Positions 28,050-37,186 of a stretch of 50,000 nt of DNA are shown one piece after another. Positions within the stretch are counted from its first letter, which is position 1; each line of letters starts with the position of its first letter. Source of the stretch: Linnemannia schmuckeri (lineage: Eukaryota; Mortierellomycota; Mortierellomycetes; Mortierellales; Mortierellaceae); the NCBI GenBank assembly GCA_029449235.1, contig JANATG010000002.1:1-50000 (forward strand), written 5' to 3'. The position numbers were made by a program, and so were the translations under genes. The notes under the pieces were generated by a model. The model did no database searches. It was not told the origin of the DNA and was given only the letters and a program-made list of their open reading frames with translations.

Positions 28050-30800
28050 ATGTATGTCAAGCTTCGGGTAAAGCCTGATTGCATTGTCAATGACAAGTCT
28101 CGTAATTTTTATTATCATGCACAAAGAGATGCTATCAATGATACCATAAGAAATTGGTATGAAACAGGTGTGATTGTGGATGCTCCTCCAGGCAATCCTT
28201 ACAATAACTCTCTTACTGTCAGCACCAAAGTATTACCAGATGGTTCACAAAAGGTACGAGTGTGCCTTTCCCCTGTCATTTTGAACGAACAGCTCATTGA
28301 CGTTGATACATTCCCTCTGCCCAAGATATCTGATGTTATCAATCAAGCTGCAGGTCACAAGTACTTCTTCACAATTGACTTGTCACAGGCCTATCATCGT
28401 GTGGCAGTAGAACCAGAGAGTCAGCCATTAACTGCTTTTACTCACCAAGGAAAGCAATATATGTTTGCACGAGCTCCATTTGGACTCAAACCACTGACAA
28501 GTGTCTTTCAACGAGGCATTTCCACACTTCTTGGACCCTTGCTATTTTGCAGGCCATACATTGATGACATTATTGGTTGGGGTGACTCGTTCGACGAGAC
28601 TCTAGCAAATGCCAAAGCGCTCATCCAGGTCCTCACTCAAAATAACTTTATTATTAACCGCGACAAGTGTCACTTTCTCCATACACATATTGAAGTGTTG
28701 GGGTTCATTGTTAGTGAACATGGTCGTAGGGTAAACACCAAAAGGTTTTCAAACTCAAGAAGTTGGACTCCGCCCACCAATGCCAAGGGCATTCGCCGTT
28801 ATCTTGGCACGTTCAATCACTTTCGCGAGTTCATTCCTCTATATTCTCGATTGGCGGCTCCACTAGAGAAATTTCGCAATGTCCGAGGGATTTTCATTCT
28901 TGGCCCTCTCGAGATGGAATGTTTCAAAGCTTTTCTAGAACTGATTGCCAAGGCCCCCATCTTGTCATTTCCCGACTTTACTCTTGCCTTCTATGTGGCA
29001 ACTGATGCATCCAATGTAGGCATCGCTGTAGTTCTATATCAATCACCCAATGGTGAATTTGTTCCTGGTCAAACCAGATACATTGCTTTTCAATCTCGTG
29101 CCTTGCATGACCACGAAAAAAATTATCCCGCATACAAAAAGGAATTGTTGGCTGTTATCTTTGCCTTGCGACGTTTTCATTATTATCTAATGGAACGTGA
29201 GTTCACCTTATTTACCGACCACAGACCGTTGACTTTTCTTACCAGTCAAAAGTCCTTCTCCAATCAAATGTTGGCTGAATGGAAGGAAACTCTTTTACGG
29301 TTCAAGATCAACATTGTCTATCGTCCAGGTATTCTGAATATCATCCCTGACACTCTCTCTCGAGCTTTTCCTGAAAGTGTTCTCAATGACGATCATCATA
29401 GACAAGTGACTCAAAGCATGGCCAGTCAATCTTCAAGAGTAATGAAAAACTCTTCTAACATTATGAGTGTCTTTCATTCGGATGAATCTTTACAGTCGCG
29501 GTCCTTAGTAGACAGCGCTAATTTACAGCAGAAGGATTGGCAGATCCAATCCAATGCTTCTTTTGCCCAAAATATGATGGATGACACCGAATACCTCGTT
29601 CCCTCTCCAGAAGAACGTGAGGAACTACTCGCTGAGGTTCACACCTTCGGTCACTATGGTCATCATGCCATGATTCAAGAATTATATGAACGTGACATCA
29701 AATGGAACAATATGCAAAAGGATTGCTGTGATTATGTGAAATCCTGTATCACTTGCCAAAGGGTCAACATTGCCAAAAGGGGCTATCACCCCATGCGAGC
29801 CATTCATGCAACCATGCCTGGTGAACATCTGGCTATTGACCTAGCCATTGGCCTGGAACCTTCCAACAGAGATGATGTGCATATTCTTGTTGTCGTAGAC
29901 GTGTGCACTCGCTTTGTGTTTCTCCATGCGCTAAAAGACAAGACTGCCGCTGGTGTGGTCCGCTATCTTTTTGAGCTGTTCTGCTTTATAGGCTTTCCAA
30001 AAATCATTCAAAGTGATAATGGTGGAGAATTTTCTAACAAATTCCTCCAAGAAGTCCTATCAAAATTGAAAGTAGAACATCATCTCTGCACTCCTTATCA
30101 TCCTCGTTCCAATGGTGTTGCCGAAAGATCAGTCCAGAACGTCAAAAACATGCTGAGAAAAATGGTGCAAGAAAATCCTACTGACTGGGATCGACATCTG
30201 CCAGCGGTACAGCTGCAGATCAATGCACGTGTGTCGAGTCTTCATAATTCCTCTCCATTCAGCCTGTTTTTTGGTCGTCCTTTCTATCGCCCAGGTGATT
30301 ACAGTGGCACGGAAAGTAATCTGCTTACTGACGAAGATCTTGAGACAAGACTACGATATCTTACTCAGTTGGTATATCCAGCGATATCGGAGAAGAGCAA
30401 GGAAAGCCAAGATAAAATGGTAGCCAGGTTCAACAAGACACACAAGCTTGTCGACTACCCGAATGGCACCATGGTTATGGCAAGAGATGAACGTAGAGAA
30501 GGAACAACGGCTCCAAAGTTTGAAGGTTCTTTTATGGTTGGTGATAGATATCATGACAATTCATATATCTTGCTTGACGGCACAGGTTCACCACTTACAC
30601 GTCGCTATGCTCCTTCTCAATTAAAGCATTACCGACAACGTAGCTCACAGTCCACTGCTGCTAGTGAAGAAAAGAGTTCAGATTCAGACGCTACATTAGA
30701 ATCTTATGAGGTTGAAGCAATTCTCGATCATGCACAAGACGAAAAAAATCCTCACATGTACCATCTATGTACGCTGGAAAGGTTATGGTCCAGAACATAA
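28050..30800 (+). CDS. Pol: reverse transcriptase, RNase H, integrase
   Basis: 916 residues in the same frame as Gag. The RT has VSTKVLPDGSQKVRVCL, TIDLSQAYHRV, FARAPFGLK and the YIDD catalytic box near residue 169. RNase H starts at ATDASNVG (about 317) with TDHRPLTFL. Integrase shows an HHCC zinc-binding N-terminus (HTFGHYGHH...CITC, about 530-570), then Asp in AIDLA, Asp in QSDNGGEF and Glu in GVAERSV with D-35-E spacing. RT motifs begin right after the TGA, so a product starting at the ATG would lack a few upstream residues. The C-terminus runs into a frame-broken chromodomain. Confidence 0.92.
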   Translation: MYVKLRVKPDCIVNDKSRNFYYHAQRDAINDTIRNWYETGVIVDAPPGNPYNNSLTVSTKVLPDGSQKVRVCLSPVILNEQLIDVDTFPLPKISDVINQAAGHKYFFTIDLSQAYHRVAVEPESQPLTAFTHQGKQYMFARAPFGLKPLTSVFQRGISTLLGPLLFCRPYIDDIIGWGDSFDETLANAKALIQVLTQNNFIINRDKCHFLHTHIEVLGFIVSEHGRRVNTKRFSNSRSWTPPTNAKGIRRYLGTFNHFREFIPLYSRLAAPLEKFRNVRGIFILGPLEMECFKAFLELIAKAPILSFPDFTLAFYVATDASNVGIAVVLYQSPNGEFVPGQTRYIAFQSRALHDHEKNYPAYKKELLAVIFALRRFHYYLMEREFTLFTDHRPLTFLTSQKSFSNQMLAEWKETLLRFKINIVYRPGILNIIPDTLSRAFPESVLNDDHHRQVTQSMASQSSRVMKNSSNIMSVFHSDESLQSRSLVDSANLQQKDWQIQSNASFAQNMMDDTEYLVPSPEEREELLAEVHTFGHYGHHAMIQELYERDIKWNNMQKDCCDYVKSCITCQRVNIAKRGYHPMRAIHATMPGEHLAIDLAIGLEPSNRDDVHILVVVDVCTRFVFLHALKDKTAAGVVRYLFELFCFIGFPKIIQSDNGGEFSNKFLQEVLSKLKVEHHLCTPYHPRSNGVAERSVQNVKNMLRKMVQENPTDWDRHLPAVQLQINARVSSLHNSSPFSLFFGRPFYRPGDYSGTESNLLTDEDLETRLRYLTQLVYPAISEKSKESQDKMVARFNKTHKLVDYPNGTMVMARDERREGTTAPKFEGSFMVGDRYHDNSYILLDGTGSPLTRRYAPSQLKHYRQRSSQSTAASEEKSSDSDATLESYEVEAILDHAQDEKNPHMYHLCTLERLWSRT

Positions 30801-31047
30801 TAGCTGGATTCCTTTTACGAACTTCGACGATATCCAAATAGTACGTAACTATTGGCGTCAGCAGAGAATGCATTTGTTTCCGCCATATGTCCTGGATAAC
30901 ATATCCAACAAAGGACAAGGCAGTAACAAAAATAAGGGCTTATCGAACAAAAGAAAAAGGCCGACCACTGATGGTACCATGCCTGTTCACACTCCTTTCC
31001 TTTCTCATAATCAAGACTTGCAAAGACCAAAACGCAATAGACTTTGA
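30706..31047 (+). pseudogene. Chromodomain end of Pol, shifted by an A7 frameshift
   Basis: The Pol frame begins a chromodomain (SYEVEAILDHAQDEK) and then turns to nonsense, ending at 30800. The +1 frame continues the domain in register (TIYVRWKGYGPEHNSWIPF...VRNYW). The switch fits one extra A in the seven-A run at 30742-30748. Chromodomains steer integration to heterochromatin marks. The C-terminal tail is basic. An intact version would end at 31047. Confidence 0.75.
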
Positions 31048-31220
31048 TTTTTTTCTCTCCAGCTCATCTCTCCTTGTCTATCAACAAGTTCAGACGAATT
31101 TTTAAAAAGAGAGAAGAAAGAGAACACAGACAACCATCGAGGTTCTGACAAACAACATGATACAAAAAGCTGTTCTTTCTTTTTATCATTGTGCTATTCA
31201 GTCCTACTCTATCCCTGCTG

Positions 31221-31862
31221 TTACTTCTTCAATTGTGCCCACGCTGACAAAGCTTCGCGGTAGGCAACCCAACTTTGCCGCTGTGACTCTTGATAAGAGC
31301 TCCAAGCAGCTTGTTGAGTTGAATTATACGTACTCCAGGCGGCCTGATGGGCCGTAGTATTGACACTCCAGGCAGTGTGGATCGCCACCAGGTTGGGATC
31401 CTCTTGTACGGGTGGGCCAGGAGTGGGCACAGTCAGTCGAGTCAGCTCAGCAAACAATGTACGCTCACGGTCAAGCACCTGCTCATAGTGCCGGTAGTAC
31501 CGTTCATACGCCTCGGGAGCCAAATACTGGTTTGAGAGATGAGGTGTTAAGTCATTCAGGGCTGCCACCATTCGACGCCACTGCTGCCACACGTCAGATC
31601 GATAAGTGTCGATGTGGAAAGGCTCAACGGGTGCTGGCTCATGAGGAACATCCTTGGAGACCAGAGGCGCCTGCTTGACTATGGGAGTGGCAGGCTGAGC
31701 TGAAGGCCGAGATGATCCGGCAACAGTTGAAGAAGCCGAGTTTCTGGGAGGAGATGCCGACAAAACAGTGTTGGTAATGTCGCTCAGGGGTTTCTTACCC
31801 TTCGAGGATGTAGGACTTGAAGATGAAGGAAAGGGAACATTGTTGTTGCTGTTGGTGTTCAT
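31221..31862 (-). CDS. Antisense ORF in the Gypsy element with 11-residue Trp repeats
   Basis: 213 residues, ATG at 31860-31862, TAA at 31221-31223, opposite to Gag-Pol and between Pol and the 3' LTR. The first 70 residues are Ser/Pro/Asn-rich with a KGKK basic patch. A helical middle follows (VWQQWRRMVAALNDLTPH, AYERYYRHYEQVLDRERTLFAEL). Residues 164-207 are four 11-residue units of the form A-W-S-x8 (AWSVNTTAHQA, AWSTYNSTQQA, AWSSYQESQRQ, SWVAYREALSA). Eleven-residue periodicity is typical of hendecad coiled coils or amphipathic helices. A weak AT-rich TATA-like tract lies about 85 bases upstream. Family unknown; no stop codons despite being antisense in a mobile element. Confidence 0.6.
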   Translation of the reverse strand: MNTNSNNNVPFPSSSSPTSSKGKKPLSDITNTVLSASPPRNSASSTVAGSSRPSAQPATPIVKQAPLVSKDVPHEPAPVEPFHIDTYRSDVWQQWRRMVAALNDLTPHLSNQYLAPEAYERYYRHYEQVLDRERTLFAELTRLTVPTPGPPVQEDPNLVAIHTAWSVNTTAHQAAWSTYNSTQQAAWSSYQESQRQSWVAYREALSAWAQLKK

Positions 31863-32207
31863 GATGAGGAAAGTGGAGAGTAGCTGAGTGGGGTAAGTTG
31901 TTAAGGAAGAGTGGTCCTCATCACAGTTACACTTTTCTCCATCTTTTAATTCTCATTCGCAAACGTCACTCATCACTTGCTTGCATCATCACTTCCATCA
32001 GATGACATCGACAGACGAAATCTGATTGCTTGCATCATCATCTCATTTTGATGACATCGACAGACATCATGTGATCTGTCTGATGAACACATGCTTACTA
32101 TTTTTTTCTACACTCTCAAAATTTTTACATTTTTTGGAGGGAGAGAGGAAGACAGCACAGACATTGCTGAATTTTACTTTAATTTACAATTCATCCACAC
32201 TCAACTA
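31863..32207. other. Gypsy 3' non-coding region
   Basis: Contains a duplicated stretch, GATGACATCGACAGAC, at about 32000 and 32050 with flanking CTTGCATCATCA copies. No gene seen. Confidence 0.6.
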
Positions 32208-32470
32208 TGAGGTTTTGACTATCATGTCTTTTGTCCTCCTGTATTCTATGAGGTTTTGACTGTCATGTCTTTTATCCTCCTGTATTCTTTGAGGTTTTGA
32301 CTATCACGTCTTTTGTCCTCCTGTATTTTATAAGGTTTTGGCTATCATGCCTTTTGTCCTTTCACATCTTCGAGGTTTTGACAACAATGTCTTTTGTCCT
32401 CTCACATTCCTGAGGTTTTGTCCACATGGTCTTTTATCCTCGAGGTTTTGATCCATTGATCTTTTCCCTC
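32208..32470. repeat. About 50-bp degenerate tandem repeats before the 3' LTR
   Basis: Six to seven units each beginning GAGGTTTTGAC or a variant and containing TGTCTTTTGTCCTC; the first three are close to identical and later ones decay and shorten. Located within 110 bases of the 3' LTR. Confidence 0.9.
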
Positions 32471-32579
32471 TCATATCGGATTGTATCAGTCTTAATGTAC
32501 GATACGCGTGGGTTTTATTCACTTTCCCACGTCCCTCATTTTTGCCTTCTCAGCCTTGGCTATTTTCTGGCCAGGGGGT

Positions 32580-32700
32580 TGACAAAATACAGAGTACTTT
32601 TTACTTGACGAAGAAATCTCTATAAATAAGTGTGTTCAATAAACGGGTCAACAACAATGACCTTCTTTCTCGTCTTCTCCTCTCCATCTGAATTTTGACT
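32580..32700 (+). repeat. 3' LTR (121 bp)
   Basis: Identical to 25689-25809. It is preceded by CCAGGGGGT, a short purine tract that could be the plus-strand primer, and followed by the second AATC at 32701-32704. Confidence 0.85.
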
Positions 32701-32941
32701 AATCCACCTCCACCTCCACCGCCAATGTCAATGCCTCTCCTTCTGCGACCTTTACAGGATACAAACGGGCCAAGACGAACAACTCAACAAGGTCGCGGCC
32801 GACCAGGTCGGTCACGTTCTCTACCCCTTCCACCTGGCGTACTGCTACCACCAGATCAGCTGCTACCGATCCCTCCGCTCCCTTCTCGCTTTCCACCAAG
32901 CGCACCATCACCATCATCACCAAACCCAATGCCATCACTCC

Positions 32942-33043
32942 TTCCTCTTTCTCTTCCTCTTCCTCTTCCTCTTCCTCTTCCTCTTCCTCTTCCTCTTCCT
33001 CTTCCTCTTCCTCTTCCTCTTCCTCTTCCTCTTCCTCTTCCTC
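32942..33043. repeat. (TCTTCC)n hexanucleotide repeat
   Basis: About 16 units of TCTTCC. In the Helitron 2 N-terminal frame it encodes poly-Ser; other frames give Leu-Pro or, on the minus strand, poly-Glu, which explains the long spurious frames here. Confidence 0.92.
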
Positions 33044-33351
33044 CTCCATCAGCAGGTGTATCAAGTGTCGTGGAAACGACCACCAAAGGTCAACAAGTCG
33101 ACGCTGTCCATACTTTAAAGGGAAGCAAGCGACAAGTTCAAGGATCGCCGCTCTTCACGATGAGGGCAATCAAACGACAGGCGCAAGGATCAACACTTCT
33201 CACAAGAACGACTCCTACAATAGCGACTACTTCGATCCCATCTTTGACACCATATCAGACGAGGATATCCTCGCCGCATGTGCTGAAATCGACCAGGATT
33301 TACAGGCGGCAGGTCAGACAACAGTTGAGTTGGAGGATGAAGATAGTGAAG

Positions 33352-34779
33352 ATGAAAGCCTATGGCCAAATCAAGCACTCCTATGAGACGAACACTCCCA
33401 AGGCATACTTCATCGATGGTCCCGCAGGTACAGGAAAGACCTTCCTTTACTCCCTTATCCTGTCCATGGTCCGGTCAAATCGCCATATTGCTCTTGCCGT
33501 CGCTGGATCTGGAATCGCCGCATTGCTCCTACAAGGCGGAAGAACCGCTCACTCGCGCTTCAAGATTCCCGTCCCTATTCACGAGGATAGTGTTTGTTCA
33601 GTAAACCACAGGTCAGAAATTGCCGATCTTCTCATCCAGGCCAAGATCGTTGTCTGGGACGAAGCTCCTATGACGCATCGGCATATCTTTGAGGCTGTAG
33701 ATCGTACTCTCAAAGACCTGATGAAGACTGTGGACCCTGAGAATGAACACCGTCCCTTTGGAGGAAAGCTCATGGTCTTTGGCGGCGACTTTCGACAGAT
33801 TCCTCCAGTCGTCAAGCAAGGACGCAGAGAGGAAACCATTGGAGCCTGCTTTAAGCGATCTCCACTCTGGCAGCACATCCAACACCTCCATCTTTCCGTC
33901 AACATGCGCCTACTCAGAAATGCCGATGCTCCCGACATCGAAGAACAGACCGTGTTTGCAAACTGGCTTCTCCAAGTCGGAGAGGGTACTGCTCCAGGCC
34001 CGACTCCAGACAATGGAATCTCCACCACCATCACACTCCCACCCCAGATGATGATGCCAGCTAATGCCACCATTGATGATCTCATTGCCAAGGTCTACCC
34101 TGATCTTCGTCACAATGTTGGCAATGCCCAGTATCTCAATCAGCGTGCAGTGCTCTGTCCGACAAACGACAACGTCGACGAAGTCAACAACCACATCATG
34201 TCGGCCATAGATGGAGAATCAAGGGAGTTTCTCTCGCAGGACTCCATCCTTGATAAAGAGGACGATAGAGTGGACGCTCTGTTTCCTATCGAGTTCCTGA
34301 ACAGCCTCAAGTCGTCTTCGCTCCCTCCTCACCGCCTGAGGTTGACCGTAGGTTGTCCTGTCATACTCCTTCGAAACCTTATGCCCCAGGAAGGACTTTG
34401 CAACGGTACGCGACTCATATTTACGTCACTCTCCCGGTATGTCTTGGGAGCCACTATCATTACAGGGACACATGCCGGCAATCAAGTATTCCTTCCCCGC
34501 ATCCCAATCTGTCCTTCTGACCTCGATATGCCTTTCAAGTTCCAGCGACTCCAGTTTCCTATCCGGCCTGCCTTTGCAATGACTATCAACAAATCCCAAG
34601 GCCAGACTTTGGACACTGTTGGTATCTATCTCAAGAAGCCAGTATTTGCCCATGGTCAACTGTACGTCGCCCTATCTCGAGTGACGAGCAAGAACAATGT
34701 GCATGTGTTGACTGAGAGGAAGGATGCCACACCATATGGCTGCACAACAAATGTTGTCTACCCAGAGATTCTTGCCTGA
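33352..34779 (+). pseudogene. Helitron 2 helicase remnant (Pif1-type), Rep domain deleted
   Basis: Open from an in-frame ATG at about 33352 to TGA at 34777-34779, about 475 residues, clearly related to the C-terminal helicase of Helitron 1: Walker A GPAGTGKTF, VVWDEAPMTHR, GGDFRQIPP, VGCPVILLRNL, TINKSQGQTLD and a matching end (TTNVVYPEILA). The first residues (KAYGQIKHSYETN) correspond to the point just before Walker A, so everything from the HUH motif to there is missing and the knuckle region is joined directly, out of frame. The helicase frame itself is intact and could be translated, but the element lacks its nickase. Confidence 0.85.
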
Positions 34780-34928
34780 GAGTCTGTTTCAAAAAAAAAA
34801 AAAAAAAGAGGAAGGGAAGACAAAACAGATGAAAAAAGAGAAAACAGAGAAACGGAAGGAATGACAAACACAAATAAACATACTACTTTATTTTATTATT
34901 TTTTAATCACTTCTGACTTGCTCCAATC
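34780..34928 (+). other. Helitron 2 3' flank
   Basis: Poly(A)-rich and AT-rich sequence between the helicase stop and the terminal hairpin; no gene. Confidence 0.6.
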
Positions 34929-34960
34929 CTCCGCGAGCGAAGCCGCGGGTACTAAGCTAG
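34929..34960 (+). other. Helitron 2 3' terminus: hairpin plus CTAG
   Basis: CTCCGCGAGCGAAGCCGCGG hairpin followed by GTACTAAGCTAG and host T at 34961. It matches the Helitron 1 end except for a few changes. Confidence 0.88.
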
Positions 34961-35604
34961 TTGGAAGAGATAAATCCATTGCAGACGACTTTAATTGAAC
35001 GGGGTATTGTAAGCGGTAGAGTAGCCTTGTTGCTACGATCCGCTGAGATTAAGCCCATTGTTCTATAGATTTGTTCGCAAGAACAACATCTTTCTTTTTC
35101 TTCTTTTTTTTTTCTTTCACTCCCGCTCCGTTCTTAAGGGGTGGGTGTGAATGCCTTGCGACGGCGGCTATTGTTTTTAAAAGACAAAGAAGCTGGCTAG
35201 CGTGCGTCGCGCGCCCAAGTGCTTTCACACACCCACCTGCTCGAGTCAACGAGGCATGAGCGATAGAATAAATGAAGAAGGTCAACGAAGCCAAGTAAGG
35301 TCCTGCCTGTGGGGGAGTGAACAAAAAAATTCCATAGCAGGCTCCTCCTCCTCTCCAGTACACACAAGTCCAACAACCTCAAAACCCCCTCATGCCCAAC
35401 TAACCCATAGCCACTTTCACTCACTCCACTCTCTCTCTCACTCTCTCTCTCACGCTCTCTCTCACCCCACTCTCTCTCTCACGTTCTCTCTCACTCACTC
35501 TCTCTCTCACTCCACTCTCTCTCTCTCTCACTCACTCACTCTCACTCACTCTTTCTCTCTCTGACCCTGTAGCATAAGGACTTGGTGTCAACACTGAATC
35601 TCGA
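34961..35604. other. Gene-free spacer with (CTCTCA)n repeats
   Basis: Contains a T-rich run, CGAGTCAACGA(G/A)GCA motifs that recur near 36195, and a long CTCTCTCTCA/CTCACTCCACT microsatellite at about 35420-35565. No protein gene. Confidence 0.6.
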
Positions 35605-35719
35605 ATTACGGCCATACACAGCTGAAAGCACCGCATCCCGTCCGATCTGCGCAGTTAAACAGTTGATGGCATATTTAGTACTATGGTGGGGACCACATGG
35701 GAATACTATGTGCTGTAAT
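35605..35719 (+). rRNA. 5S rRNA gene
   Basis: 115 bases with conserved fungal 5S segments: GGCCATAC near the 5' end, CACCGCATCCCGTCCGATCT and GCGCAGTTAAAC. The ends ATTACGGC and GCTGTAAT pair to form helix I, and a T6 tract follows directly, as a Pol III terminator. It sits alone, away from the rDNA edge at 49.5 kb. The second copy at 46935-47050 is more diverged. Confidence 0.85.
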
Positions 35720-37186
35720 TTTTTCTCTTCCTTTGTCCCTTGGAGTATCGGAAAGACCTCTCTCTCTCTATCTGGAGATGGCATCGATCAACTCTTTTGC
35801 TTCATCACGTTTTATTTTGTTTCATCTCCTTTTGTTTAGTCACATACTGTCAACATGCCCGATTATCGCCTATTGTTTGGTGCCTATTGCCTATTGTTAT
35901 AGCGTCTATAGTTACGGCGCTTTTTTGTCATGGTGCCTATTATTACTATGGCACCTTTTGTTATGTCACAATCCCCTTTTGTAATATCTCCTGCTGTCAT
36001 GTTACTCACGTCTTTCTCCTTTTGTTTCGTTTGTGCCTGGCTCTCGTGTCTTTGCTAGCCCGTATCGGTGTTGGTCTCAAGTGACCGTGCAAGACTCATC
36101 GATTCTTCGGTGGTTGGTAAAAAAGAAATTAAGAAAGGTAAAAAAAATTGTGAAGGCGACGCTTGTTTTGATCTCTTTGTAACCCCCACCCGCTTGAGTC
36201 AACGAAGCAGGAGTGACAGGCAAGAAGAGAAGAATATCTCATGTGCGCGCCTTTCCCAGTAGCAAATGTCGGTGTCGTTGGATACTTGCACCTAGAGTTC
36301 TCCTAATCATGTACACTCTTCCCACACGTATATCCAACAGCAACTCCCCTCCACTGCTGGTGTCCAGCAGTTGATATCCAACAGCACCCCCATCGGGCGA
36401 TCTACTTTTTTCAGTGGTAAGAGTCGTTGGATACTTGCTCCTAGAGTTTTCCTCATCACATACACTTGCAACATATTAGGTTAACATTTCTATTAGTTAG
36501 TCATCTTTGTCATGCTTTCTACTATGACTCTTCAATATCACATACCCTAGAAACCTAGTCTGACTTCTTATATATATAGCTGTAACATAGTAATAACAAT
36601 CATCATCATTGCTCCAACTTCTCTGTGCCACCTAAGTTATTGCAACACTCCTCCAACATACATATACACATATCCAACAGCAACTCCCATCCTCGGCTGG
36701 TATCCGGCAGCACTCCCTATAGCGAAGCGAATCCAAGTCAAGCCAGACTCGTTGCGATTCGATTCTCAGAAATAGCACCAGAGTCTTTTCTGATAGCTCA
36801 CAATAACTTCCTCTGATAGGCACTCGTCTTGGTCTTGACCATTTGGTCCTCCTTGACCCGATCGAGGTCCTTTCTCGTTCCTTTTCATCTCACTCTCTCA
36901 CCTTCACGATTCTCTACTTTTAATATAACCGAAGGCTACAACACTCCCCTCAAACACAAACATGACCTAATTATGTTTTGGAAATATTAGGTTTTGAGGA
37001 TCCTTGGCGGTTATCGATGGGAAAGGTCAAGCCTGACGACTAAAGGGAAGTGGGAAAATAGAGTGGATAGAGATAGATAGAGAGAGGTCCATATCCGTGT
37101 AGAGTAGCGTTTTATTGACTGAGTGGATAGGGTGTAATATGGTGCTTTGATGGCTGCGGAACACAACACTAATTTACTGTCCGCTA
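35720..37186. other. Gene-free region with Copia-like LTR fragments
   Basis: Early part (35850-36010) is degenerate with GGCGCC/GGTGCC-TTTTGT units. Two related fragments at about 36268-36352 and 36427-36678 look like LTR remnants. The rest, to the end of the secreted-protein gene at 37187, shows no coding signal. Confidence 0.5.
36427..36678 (+). mobile_element. Copia-like solo LTR or 5' LTR remnant
   Basis: Starts GTTGGATACTTGC and ends ATATCCAAC, short inverted ends like those of many Copia LTRs, with a TATATATA stretch at about 36572. It is followed by AGCAACTCCCATCC and GGCTGGTATCCGGCAGC. The shorter fragment at 36268-36352 has the same start and the same downstream AGCAACTCCC, so both may be internally deleted relatives. 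No TG...CA end and no target duplication found. Confidence 0.4.

Larger units (their letters stand above)
25689..32700 (+). mobile_element. Ty3/Gypsy LTR retrotransposon with chromodomain, about 7.0 kb
   Basis: Flanked by identical 121-bp LTRs and an AATC duplication. Order: LTR, leader with poly(A) and (CA)n, Gag-protease, reverse transcriptase-RNase H-integrase, chromodomain, antisense ORF, tandem repeats, LTR. Protease before RT before integrase plus a chromodomain places it among Ty3/Gypsy chromoviruses. Identical LTRs mean recent insertion, yet Pol is separated from Gag by a TGA and the chromodomain is out of frame. Confidence 0.92.
25645..33386 (+). pseudogene. Helitron 2 zinc-knuckle N-terminus, split by the Gypsy element
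   Basis: An ATG at 25645 (MPRTRQHRAPLKSE) opens a frame that is interrupted at 25688 by the LTR element. Removing that element and one copy of the AATC target duplication continues the same frame from 32705: a Thr/Ser-rich stretch, a (TCTTCC)n-encoded poly-Ser run, a knuckle-like CIKCRGNDHQRSTSRRC, and an acidic end before a TGA at about 33386. The knuckle resembles that of Helitron 1 (CPACKQPGHARSTSIQC), showing this is the Helitron's own RepHel N-terminus. It is broken by the insertion and by the downstream deletion. Confidence 0.75.
24587..34960 (+). mobile_element. Helitron 2, Rep-deleted, carrying a solo LTR and a Gypsy element
   Basis: The 5' end TCTCTCTATTAAAAC starts immediately after the CTAG of Helitron 1. 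The 3' end is a hairpin (CCGCGAGCGAAGCCGCGG) plus GTACTAAGCTAG, next to T at 34961. Without the 530-bp solo LTR and the 7.0-kb Gypsy element, the Helitron would be about 2.8 kb. It retains a zinc-knuckle N-terminus and a helicase module but no HUH Rep domain, so it is a deletion derivative that could move only in trans. Confidence 0.85.

Noticed and set aside
32699..33086. Long minus-strand frames of poly-Glu and Arg-Gly type
   Set aside because: Pure translation of the TCTTCC hexanucleotide repeat on other frames; the meaningful frame is the Helitron 2 N-terminus on the plus strand.
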